This document shows, in pieces, positions 1 through 7,199 of a DNA stretch of 16,148 bases (the first letter of the stretch is position 1; each line of letters begins with the position of its first letter). The stretch comes from Podila epigama (lineage: Eukaryota; Mortierellomycota; Mortierellomycetes; Mortierellales; Mortierellaceae): the NCBI GenBank assembly GCA_015679605.1, contig JAAAVE010000419.1, positions 1 through 16,148 on the forward strand, written 5' to 3'. A program made the position numbers and the translations under genes. The notes below the pieces were generated by a model. That model made no database searches. It had not been told where the DNA came from and worked only from the letters and a program-made list of their open reading frames with translations.

Positions 1-155
1 TTGTGTGTGTTTTGAATGGCGAACAGACCTTGTAGAAAGAGAGGTACCGAACCGCATGATGGAAAAAGGTACCCGTTATTATTCTTGCTGTTGACTGACT
101 GCCGAGGGAAGCATAAGAGCTAAAAAAAAAAAATATTTGTGTGTACATTCATGTT

Positions 156-187
156 CACGTCCCTGTTTGAGGGGACGTGTTTTTTTT
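156..187 (+). terminator. Perfect 8-bp hairpin followed by eight T
   Basis: CACGTCCC at 156-163 pairs perfectly with GGGACGTG at 172-179 around an 8-nt loop, and T180-T187 follow at once. An A12 tract lies upstream at 122-133, so the structure is T-tailed on one strand and close to T-tailed on the other. In bacteria this would be read as an intrinsic terminator. In a fungal chromosome the role is unknown; a Pol III-type stop, a transcript end or a chance palindrome are all possible. The structure is certain, the function is not. Confidence 0.4.
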
Positions 188-250
188 ATTCTGGTTGCTT
201 CGTGCGCCAATGAGTTGAATGCGTAAAATGCGTGAATGCATCTCTTTTTT

Positions 251-268
251 TGTGTGTGTGTGTGTGTG
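251..268. repeat. (TG)9 microsatellite
   Basis: Nine uninterrupted TG units preceded by a T tract. It is intergenic and probably length-polymorphic. Confidence 0.95.
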
Positions 269-590
269 AGCTGAGAAGCGCAGCATGGAGGCTCATTACG
301 CATGGCAAAGCGTCTAATTCCACGACCGATGGTATATCACTCATTCTCAAAACAAAAAAAAGAAAAAAAAAAAACGCGCTCACTCTCACTTTTCCTTGGG
401 GTCAAAACTGTTTTGACTGTTGAATGAACCCCTGGCTTGCCCAAATGTCTCCGTGGAGGCATACACCCGTTGTGCTCAGCTCAGCAGCTTCTGTTACGCG
501 TTTTATTGTTTATTTTGTCTATTGTCTTTCTGTTCGTTGAGGACACCTTTCCAAATGCATGGTCTGGGGAACATGACATGGTCGAAGCAA

Positions 591-608
591 ACACACACAC
601 ACACACAC
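591..608. repeat. (AC)9 microsatellite
   Basis: Nine AC units, followed within a few bases by an ATTC tetranucleotide run (about 612-628). It is intergenic. Confidence 0.95.
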
Positions 609-1169
609 GCAATTCATTCATTCATTCACCCCACCAAAACCCAAAGATACAAGTCCAGCCCCCCCCCTTTCCTCGTCCCTCCTTTCTTTAACTCGAGAAA
701 TAGTATTTATATAAATACGACGCTGTTGTCTCTTTGATTTACCCCCCCTTCTCTCTCTCTCTCTCTTCTTTTTTCAATTCTTCTTGTTCTGGTCTTCATT
801 CTGGTGGGATCGATCGACAGCTGTTTTTTTTATATCCTCTTCAATCACTCATTCACGACATTCTCGGCCATCTTTACTCAACTTTTCATTGACCACGCGA
901 ACACACCGTCAATTGCCGCCTATTTCCTTTTTCAGACACATTCAGATCTTCTGAACGCACTCACACTCTTACTCGCACTCTTTCACTCACTTACACACCC
1001 ACATACTTACACACACACACTCACACACACTCACTCACCAGTCGCACACACACCAACACAGACACCTCGACTTTGATCCTTTAGCAGCATTCCCCTTCTC
1101 TCACTCTTCAGGTCATTTCGTTCTACATTCGTCGTTCTGTGATCCTCGACCACCACCACAGCCGCAGCG

Positions 1170-2815
1170 ATGTACGTCCCAGACCCCGAAGGTAATAAGA
1201 CTCTTCCAAGAAACATGGACACATCCCAAAGAACTCTGTCATCCATCTCTCTCTCTCTCCATCCATCTCGACCATTGATTTTTCTTTCTTCCCCCCCCTC
1301 TCCCCCTGTTTGAACATTGCATGAATTTCTATCATGCTTCTCTTTTCTCTTTTCTCTCTATTTTTTTTTGAGCCTTTGTTGTTTTGGTTGGTGCATCACT
1401 CATCTCCAACTGACTGCATTGTTTTCAGGGGCGAGGTGCATGGAGCATGGTTGTGTGGACATTGCATTGCATGCAACATGGCTTACTTCTCTCTCTCTCT
1501 GCTCTCCACAAATCAACAAACCATATTCTCTTGTGCTCCCATTGTCTATTGCCACGAACAACATCCAGGCCCTCTCGCACCATGTTGCCATGCCTTGTTG
1601 TGGCGCAAATGATGTGTGCATATGCCATGTGTAGATAAGCTAATTGCTAACTCGCCCCCCCCCCTCTACCTCACCCCTACCTCCCTCACCCCCCCTTTCC
1701 AACCATCATTGAACCATCATTGTAGAGTCCGTGTCGCTGTTCCTCTCGCTGGCATGCATTTCACTCATGTCGGTGCTGTTTGGGCGCAAGACTGCGGGCA
1801 CTAAGCTGAGCACGGTCAACTACGCACGCGGTCTAGTCATCGCGCTCTACTTGGTCTCATGGTCCTTTTCGCTCATGGCCGCCATGTTGGCCCAGACCAA
1901 CAACTTTAATGAAATTTCCTGCGTCATGTCCGTCTACTCGTGCATCATCCTCTATGCCTTTAGCAAGATTATCATTTACATGTTCCTCATGGAAAAGGTC
2001 TATGTCGTCACAGCTGTTGGCACCACCCGTAGCAACTTTATGGTAAACTTGACACACACACACACTCTCTCTCGTATCTCTTGTTGCTCTCACACAAACA
2101 CACACTTGAACCCTCCTTCTCACTAACATGTATCTGCTATTTATTCATTCCCTATTTTCAGCTATACCGTATCAACTTGATGCTGCTGGTACCGTATCTC
2201 GGCATCTTTGCCTTAATGATCATCTTTCGAGTATCCAAACTCAAAGACGACGGCACCTGTCTCATCGGTTTGCTCCCACCAGCCTCCGTGACGTTGATTC
2301 TGTACGATATCTTTATCTCGTCCTGGCTCACGTTGCTGTTCATTCGCCCACTCATGTCCTCGACCTCGCTCCTCCAAGGTCCTTCCAAGGGCAAGCTCCG
2401 AGATGTTGCCCGACGAACTCTGATGGGTTCGATCATTGCCCTGATCCTCTCAACTGCCAATGTTTTTACCCTTGTCTTGTTCAAGGGTGAGGAGAGAGGC
2501 ATGATTTGTTTAGCCTCTTGCACGATTGACGTGACCCTGAACGCCATGACTGTGCACTGGGTCACTTCCCGAGGCAGTGGCAGTGGTCACGGCCGAGGCG
2601 GCGCACCCTCAAACTATGACCGTACCTCGAGCGATCGCCGACATCACAACCATCATCACAACCAGACGGGTTCCATCACAGGTACCGGAGCTGGTACGAT
2701 GGAGAAGCAAGTCTCCCCGCTAGAATCGCATATCTCGGTGACTGTCGAGTCGTATATTGAACAATACCACCCACAGACTAGCACCGGTAGCACCAGTAGT
2801 TCACCACCCTATTAG
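1170..2815 (+). CDS. Seven-transmembrane protein with GPCR-like topology
   Basis: The model is join(1170..1191, 1726..2042, 2162..2815), encoding 330 aa. Intron 1 (534 nt, donor GTAATA, acceptor TGTAG) and intron 2 (119 nt, donor GTAAAC, acceptor TTTCAG) keep the frame exactly. Hydrophobic segments lie at about residues 10-26, 43-63, 72-95, 117-136, 152-174, 200-220 and 227-247. A short N-terminus and a Ser/His/Gly-rich tail of about 80 residues flank them. Cys73 sits at the start of segment 3 and Cys146 in the loop before segment 5, the places joined by a disulfide in class A GPCRs. E97-K98 follow segment 3 where (D/E)RY would lie. There is no NPxxY in segment 7. I recognise the architecture, not a named family; an orphan receptor or another seven-helix membrane protein both fit. 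The 22-nt first exon is the least certain part. Confidence 0.82.
1192..1725 (+). other. Long first intron with duplicated 3' end
   Basis: At 534 nt it is the longest intron in the window; the others are about 61-325 nt. It holds a C-rich tract (about 1652-1700) and an 11-nt direct repeat, aaccatcattg, at 1701-1711 and 1712-1722, immediately before the acceptor TGTAG (1721-1725). An internal TTTTCAG near 1430 could be an alternative acceptor, but I see no convincing exon behind it. Confidence 0.6.
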
Positions 2816-3213
2816 TTTATTTTATTTCGCGTTGTCCTTGTTCTTTAGTCTATAATTTTTATTCCTTTTTGTATACCTAAAGGATGCCACCTGTCATTTG
2901 TTGAGGAATGAATCTGAACAAGCACATGAAAATGACAACGCTGAGATGGAGAGAGAGAGAGAGAGAGAAAAGAGACCTTCTGACTTTGTTTGACTACCTC
3001 TGCCTTTTTGTACCCATTTCCACATCTTTTCATTTTCATCTTTTTACATCCAAATAGAACGACCTCGTGGTCCCCCTTTGCGACCCTTTTCCTTTTCGTT
3101 TTCCTTTCACCCTTATTTTCGTCCGTGACTTTAATATTTGCTTGAGGTGCTTTTTGCGTTACGCGCTTGCTTTTGCCTACCTGTCTGCCTTATGATCGCT
3201 TTGCTTGGACACA

Positions 3214-3220
3214 ACACACA

Positions 3221-3290
<70 letters not shown>
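3214..3290. repeat. Compound (CA)n(GA)26 microsatellite
   Basis: About twelve CA units run to 3238 and are followed directly by 26 GA units (3239-3290). It is the longest simple repeat in the window and lies between two same-strand genes. Uninterrupted purine/pyrimidine strand asymmetry of this length can form non-B DNA such as H-DNA; any effect here is unknown. Confidence 0.95.
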
Positions 3291-3292
<2 letters not shown>

Positions 3293-3543
3293 AGCCTTCC
3301 TTCCTTCCCCATCCTTCCGAGGTTGCAAAGGGGGGAGAGAGGGAAAGAGACAGGACTCTGAGGCTCGAGGATAGCATTGATGAAGGGAAAAAATGACATT
3401 TGATTGTAACTCTCGGGCTTTTTTTTCTTTTGCTTCTTGCTTCTATTTTTCTTTGGGGGATGAGAGAAAGATGAAGTCAGAAAGGTCCAAGTTGAAAAAG
3501 AACTTTGGGATTTGGGGTAAGGGATTTTTGGGGTGTCAAGAAT

Positions 3544-3659
3544 TGCTTTTTACCTCTTCCTTTTCTCTTCCTTTTCCTTTTCCTTTTCCTTCATTTTCCT
3601 TTTCCTTTTCCTTCATTTTCTTTTCTTGTCTTGTTTTTTTTTTTTTTTTTTAAAAAAAA
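3544..3659. repeat. C/T-rich tandem block ending in T-tract then A-tract
   Basis: Repeated CCTTTT units with a longer-period unit (several CCTTTT copies ending CCTTCATTTT) occur twice, followed by a poly-T run and then a poly-A run of nine. It is strongly pyrimidine-biased on the + strand. It lies about 170 bases upstream of the next start codon, so it could be promoter-proximal. Confidence 0.85.
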
Positions 3660-3825
3660 ATTACTTATTGTCTAGTCCATCGTTCAATCTTTCTTCCATT
3701 GTCATCCCTCCGCCGTTCATCCGTTTCTCCTATCACATTACATAGAAAACACCACCTTCTGTATTTGCTTTAATTGCACAACTTCATCCTTTTTAACCTT
3801 CTCCACTTTTACTTTGTGCTTCGCC

Positions 3826-5865
3826 ATGTCCCCTTCGAAATCATGCAAATCTAATACTAGCCCTGGGTGCATACGAGGATTTGTTCGTGAAAGGTGCCAC
3901 AAGTGCCAAATGGGTTCAACCGCCTGTAATATGTGCAATGCTTCCTCGTACACTTTTGTCCTCCTCACTCCCACAACCTCAAATCACCAAGAAGATATTC
4001 TGAGCGAGCAGCTTTCTCGCCCATCGATGGAAGCCTCCTCGTCATCATCATCGTCAATGGGCGGCATTCATGCCAAGACTATACTACCCTCATTCTCACC
4101 ATCTTCAGCCACAACCACATCATCAGCCTTGGCCTTGGCATCAGCCTCTCCTACCTCGACAGCCTGCTCCTCACCTATTCCTGTTTCTTCCTCACCTATT
4201 CCTGTTTCTTCCTCACCACAGCCTTCGCCGCACTATCGTCTCGCGGGGGTCGGAGACAGCTCTCTGTTGTCGACTTCCTGTCCTACTGTCGCGCCACGTG
4301 CGCAACATACAGTAAGAACGCTTTCCATATCCTACCAGCTGCCGCTCCCTACAGGACACCCCCAGCGTTCCTTGGTTTCATCTTCACCCACGATGCCCTC
4401 GCCATCTCGAGACTTTATTATCCCTGTCTTGTCACTGCCATCTCAATTGGATCCCACTACTGCCTCAAACATAACTTCCTTCACCAGTTCTACTACCACT
4501 ACCTCATCATCATCATTGACGCGCCAACCAACTTCTACTCCTGTCCTCAACGCAACCAACATCATCCAGACCGATCCTTACAGTAAAGTTCTCTCATCAT
4601 CACCACCCTGTCTCTTTTGTTTCAATGGCCGCAAGGCGTGCGACGAGTGTTTTGGTCTTGGCTACGTGCAACGTATCTGTCAAGACTGTCTGCGTGAACA
4701 GCGCCATCGCGGTAAAAAGAAGCATCGCCATAACAAGGACAACAGCGACAACAACGACAAGAACAACAACAATAACAACAACAGCAACGATGACAGCAAC
4801 AACAATAACAACACGAAGAAGAAAAAGAAGAAAAAGAAAAACAGCAAGACAACACAGAGTTTTGGGAATAAGTTTTCAAGATTCGCAACGTGGCCATCAC
4901 CACCTTCCACATCTACTTCGTCTTCAACATCGTCATCCTCTTCTTCTACATCTTCGTTGACTACATCTGTAGGCCAACCAGGTGTTGCAGTGTCCTGGGC
5001 GCAGTTTGGTCAAAAACTGAAAGAGCATTTTTCATCCTTTGGTCAACAGGATCGCGCACAGGTACAAGTACAGGCACAGGCACAGACACAGAGTCAGGGT
5101 CAGGTGCAAGTTGAAGCACAAGACCCAACACAACAGAGCCTTGGTCAAGACCAGGACCAATCGATATCCGAGGAACCAACACCTGCCAGCAACATCAAGG
5201 AGGGCCACAAGCAACCGCAGGGGCAGCGGAGGCAACAGAGACAATGGTCCAAAAGCATGATTGCACTTCCTTTAGTTCATTCGTCGATGCTCATTTCGAA
5301 CAAAAACAATATTAACAATAATACGTCTAATGAAACAAATGTTTGCCGAAACGAGCCGCCATCGCCATCGCCGTCGTCCTCATCGTCCTCATCGTCATCG
5401 CCATTGCCTATCCGGTCTGGTGCTTACACTCCCATCTCGCCCATCCTAGACCCAGTCTTGGAGGAGAATCGCGAAAATACGCGGGTCGCAGAACAACACC
5501 CACGCCAACGCGTCTCGAGATCTTTTCTAAACAGACGGAATAGTACCGATGCAAACCATACCAGTCGTCGAAACAAAAGCAGCGACGACACCACCACCAA
5601 CAACAATCCTATAGACAACAGTAGTCATGGACATCGAATTACCAACGAACCAACAGAGACCACATATGCTACAAAAAAGTCTTTCAGGGCCTCGTTTTTG
5701 GAAGCGTTAAAGGTTGTACCTGCCTTGTTTCAACCTGTACAGAATGGCCCGAGTGGAAATAATAATAGTCCTGCAGGTGGCACGAGCGGTAGCACTAGTC
5801 AACATCGACATCGCCGCATGTGGTCGTTGCCCTCGTTCTCTACCACTAGTCTTTCTGCTGCATAA
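3826..5865 (+). CDS. Disordered protein with two CxxC-x6-CxxC zinc modules
   Basis: A single-exon frame of 679 aa. The ATG at 3826 is the first ATG of the frame. Module 1 has cysteines 24/27 and 34/37. Module 2 has 262/265, 272/275 and a further pair 285/288. Both begin CxxC-x6-CxxC with a Gly in the spacer and an Ala before the third Cys. Module 2 continues with F-G-L-G and resembles the repeated CxxCxGxG zinc-binding elements of DnaJ-type cysteine-rich domains. The rest is low complexity: Ser-rich 65-230, Asn/Asp then poly-Lys about 300-345, alternating Gln (QVQAQAQ) near 410, and Ser runs. Near the C-terminus, a KKSFRASFLEALKVVPALF segment is more ordered. Zinc binding is likely, but partner and role are unknown. 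It ends 27 bp before the stop of the convergent homeobox gene. Confidence 0.75.
   Translation: MSPSKSCKSNTSPGCIRGFVRERCHKCQMGSTACNMCNASSYTFVLLTPTTSNHQEDILSEQLSRPSMEASSSSSSSMGGIHAKTILPSFSPSSATTTSSALALASASPTSTACSSPIPVSSSPIPVSSSPQPSPHYRLAGVGDSSLLSTSCPTVAPRAQHTVRTLSISYQLPLPTGHPQRSLVSSSPTMPSPSRDFIIPVLSLPSQLDPTTASNITSFTSSTTTTSSSSLTRQPTSTPVLNATNIIQTDPYSKVLSSSPPCLFCFNGRKACDECFGLGYVQRICQDCLREQRHRGKKKHRHNKDNSDNNDKNNNNNNNSNDDSNNNNNTKKKKKKKKNSKTTQSFGNKFSRFATWPSPPSTSTSSSTSSSSSSTSSLTTSVGQPGVAVSWAQFGQKLKEHFSSFGQQDRAQVQVQAQAQTQSQGQVQVEAQDPTQQSLGQDQDQSISEEPTPASNIKEGHKQPQGQRRQQRQWSKSMIALPLVHSSMLISNKNNINNNTSNETNVCRNEPPSPSPSSSSSSSSSPLPIRSGAYTPISPILDPVLEENRENTRVAEQHPRQRVSRSFLNRRNSTDANHTSRRNKSSDDTTTNNNPIDNSSHGHRITNEPTETTYATKKSFRASFLEALKVVPALFQPVQNGPSGNNNSPAGGTSGSTSQHRHRRMWSLPSFSTTSLSAA
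4168..4217 (+). repeat. 21-bp tandem repeat inside the CDS, 2.4 copies
   Basis: The unit at 4168-4188 is repeated exactly at 4189-4209 and begins a third time to 4217. In frame it gives two copies of a Ser-Ser-Pro-Ile-Pro-Val-Ser heptapeptide. A 21-bp period keeps the frame, so unit gain or loss would lengthen or shorten the disordered linker without breaking the protein. Confidence 0.9.
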
Positions 5866-5892
5866 TTGTTATACACTTTTTTTTTTATTAAA

Positions 5893-6465
5893 CTATTTCA
5901 GGTGTCTGCGACGGTAGTTTGTGAACCAGTTGTTCAGTTGTGTCTCTGAAATGGATGCAAGCTTACACAATCGGGTCTTTTCGTCTTTGGTTGGGAATGG
6001 ATGTGATTTGTGGTTCCTGATCCAGTCTACAAGGACTGTAGTATAGTGTTGTTTAAGTTTTCGGCGATTCTTGGGATTAGAACATGGTGGTGCACTGGTT
6101 GCGGTTGGATTGCTCTCGCAACCATTTTGTGGATCATCAATATCAGACCTCCTCAAAGTACTAGCAACCTCCAAGACTTTTCGAACATGCTGCTCCTCTA
6201 AAACCTTGGCGCCTTGGAGAAGCGCAATACCACTCATGTCCTTGAACCCAACGCGTTCGTTCAGCATATCACTGTATGTTGACAAAAATCTCTTCCGGTT
6301 ACTAGCGATGCCTTCGATGCTGGTCTCATTTTCAAGCTCACGAAAAGCGTCAAACAGGTACACGATGTAACGATGTAGAGGCGATGTTGAGTAGGCTTGA
6401 GTGCTGGGAAGACGGCTCACTCGAGTGTTTTCTGGGTGGCGCTGGGGTCTTGGAGGTAGCAACAT
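5893..6465 (-). CDS. TALE-class homeodomain transcription factor
   Basis: 190 aa, intronless from the ATG at 6465 to TAG at 5893-5895. The homeodomain fills about residues 133-190: a basic entry NPKNRRKLKQ, helix 1 YTTVLVDWIRN, the three-residue loop extension HPFP (155-158) that defines TALE/KN homeoboxes, and recognition helix WFTNYRRRHLK (W180, F181, N183, R185). The protein ends directly after the recognition helix, with no tail. Residues 25-105 look helical and could be a dimerisation region. The frame is open to an earlier ATG at 6615, but that would leave 15 bp to the divergent gene's start, so 6465 is preferred. An AATAAA on the minus strand (5889-5884) lies just past the stop. It is expected to be a nuclear DNA-binding regulator. 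The TALE class includes the HD1 mating-type proteins of Basidiomycota; whether this is one is not decidable from this window. Confidence 0.87.
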   Translation of the reverse strand: MLLPPRPQRHPENTRVSRLPSTQAYSTSPLHRYIVYLFDAFRELENETSIEGIASNRKRFLSTYSDMLNERVGFKDMSGIALLQGAKVLEEQHVRKVLEVASTLRRSDIDDPQNGCESNPTATSAPPCSNPKNRRKLKQHYTTVLVDWIRNHKSHPFPTKDEKTRLCKLASISETQLNNWFTNYRRRHLK

Positions 6466-6630
6466 GGTGAAGAGGACAACTAGTTTTGAGATGTGGGTGA
6501 GAAAAGTAAGACGAAACTGCGGACATGATTGAAATGATGAGACATGTTTGCAAACTGAGACGAGTGCTGTCACCTGTCCAAACTTCGGTCTCAAGCATGA
6601 GACGAGACACCACATTTCACTTTACTTAAG
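6466..6630. promoter_or_regulatory. Shared divergent promoter region
   Basis: The 165 bases lie between the start codons of the homeobox gene (minus) and the small basic gene (plus), so both promoters must lie here or overlap the genes. Reading from the homeobox side, the region contains upstream ATGs (for example at 6615, in frame, and others in a second frame). A long leader would therefore carry upstream ORFs, and a start site close to 6465 is more likely. I see no clear TATA box. Confidence 0.5.
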
Positions 6631-7161
6631 ATGCCACCACAATTCACGTCAGAACCACAAACACAGCTCGCAAATAACCTGCCGCAGCCCAACACAGGGT
6701 TCACCTTGAGAAGGCGCACAGATATCTCAACTTCAAAATTCTTGGCGCACTGCAACAACCTCGTCCTTCTGTCGAGCATAGTGGTCAAAGGTGAGAAAAT
6801 ACTTTGACAGGGAATATGTTCACAATGAGAGATTGCTAAGAAACTTCGTTTACTTTAGAGCCATGCGCGAAGCTCGAGACAGTAGAAAGAATTCTTTGGC
6901 AGCATCGATATCTTAGTAAGTATATTGACACTTGCGTGTTTTTATATTGACTTTTTTCTAACCATCTATCTTTCAGGCCTGCCTTCTCGGTTAGACCTAA
7001 TACATGAAGAAGAGCCAACTTGTAATATTCCCAAGAATGCCTGCGATACGAATGCTTCTGTAAAACAGAAATGCAAAGCGGGACATCTCAAGAGGCACAA
7101 CGCAGACGCTCATATCGCAAGAGATACAGAAAAACGAAAGCGATATCAAAAGCACGAATAA
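6631..7161 (+). CDS. Small basic protein, family not recognised
   Basis: The model is join(6631..6790, 6859..6915, 6977..7161), encoding 133 aa. Intron 1 (68 nt, GTGAGA...TTTAG, branch-like TGCTAAG) and intron 2 (61 nt, GTAAGT...TTTCAG, branch CTAAC) are textbook short fungal introns and keep the frame, which is the main reason to accept the gene. The protein has a Gln/Pro-rich start, a middle with hydrophobic stretches (LVLLSSIVV, LETVERILWQ), and a Lys/Arg/His-rich C-terminus (LKRH...DTEKRKRYQKHE) that could be a nuclear localisation signal or nucleic-acid contact. An L-x2-H-x4-H piece recalls the second half of a C2H2 finger, but the cysteine spacing does not fit. No homeodomain WFxNxR motif is present. 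It is divergent from the homeobox gene and convergent with the 711-aa gene. Confidence 0.65.
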
Positions 7162-7170
7162 ACTTTTATT
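7157..7170. promoter_or_regulatory. Two-way poly(A) signal between convergent genes
   Basis: AATAAA at 7157-7162 overlaps the TAA stop of the plus-strand gene. TTTATT at 7165-7170 reads as AATAAA on the minus strand, 30 bases past the stop of the 711-aa gene. Together they form a near-palindrome that could serve both transcripts. The hexamers are seen; their use is inferred. Confidence 0.45.
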
Positions 7171-7199
7171 CTTGACCAAGACTTTGTCCCTTGAGCATG

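Larger units (their letters stand above)
1..1169. other. Intergenic region, microsatellite-rich, no gene seen
   Basis: No convincing coding frame is present; the open frames here run through dinucleotide repeats and homopolymers. It holds a T-tailed hairpin (156-187), a (TG)9 run at 251-268, an (AC)9 run at 591-608, an ATTC tetranucleotide run near 612-628, a C7-8 tract near 660, a CT tract at about 750-766, and CA/CTCACA repeats at about 1008-1050. The C/T-rich stretch from about 740 to 1169 directly precedes the first gene and is probably its promoter and 5' leader, since pyrimidine-rich promoters are common in fungi; that role is inferred. Confidence 0.6.
2816..3825. other. Intergenic region with simple repeats, no gene seen
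   Basis: The 3' flank of the seven-transmembrane gene and the 5' flank of the Cys-module gene. The contents are a GA run at about 2948-2968, a compound (CA)(GA) microsatellite at 3214-3290, a C/T-rich block of repeated CCTTTT units at about 3544-3632, and a T-tract/A-tract junction at about 3634-3659. The last 150 bases before the ATG are pyrimidine-rich and probably contain the promoter and leader. Open frames crossing this region consist of translated microsatellite. Confidence 0.6.

Noticed and set aside
420-737. Overlapping plus-strand open frames of 84-105 codons
   Set aside because: They run through (AC)n, ATTC and C-tract repeats, lack coding-like composition, and show no splice or homology signal.
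804-1076. 90-codon plus-strand frame rich in His-Thr
   Set aside because: Its second half is translated CA/CTCACA microsatellite, and it lies where the promoter and leader of the seven-transmembrane gene are expected.
3131-3399. Several frames with Arg-Glu or Ser-Leu alternation
   Set aside because: They are six-frame readings of the (CA)(GA) microsatellite.
4622-4912. Minus-strand Cys/Ser- and Leu/Phe-rich frames
   Set aside because: They are the antisense of the Asn- and Lys-codon tracts of the 679-aa gene.
3933-4960. Long plus-strand frames in alternative phase (up to 217 codons), one with hydrophobic runs
   Set aside because: They are shadows of the 679-aa gene. Repetitive TC/CA-rich coding DNA keeps other frames open, and none has its own start or splice context.
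6350-6613. 87-codon minus-strand frame in a second phase over the homeobox gene's 5' part
   Set aside because: It has no recognisable features and overlaps the start of the TALE gene. At most its ATGs act as upstream ORFs.
6631-7161. Possible HD2 homeodomain or C2H2 zinc finger in the divergent small gene
   Set aside because: There is no WFxNxR recognition helix in any frame, and the cysteine spacing does not fit C2H2. The only alternative basic frame (from about 7025) is cut off upstream by a stop with no usable acceptor.
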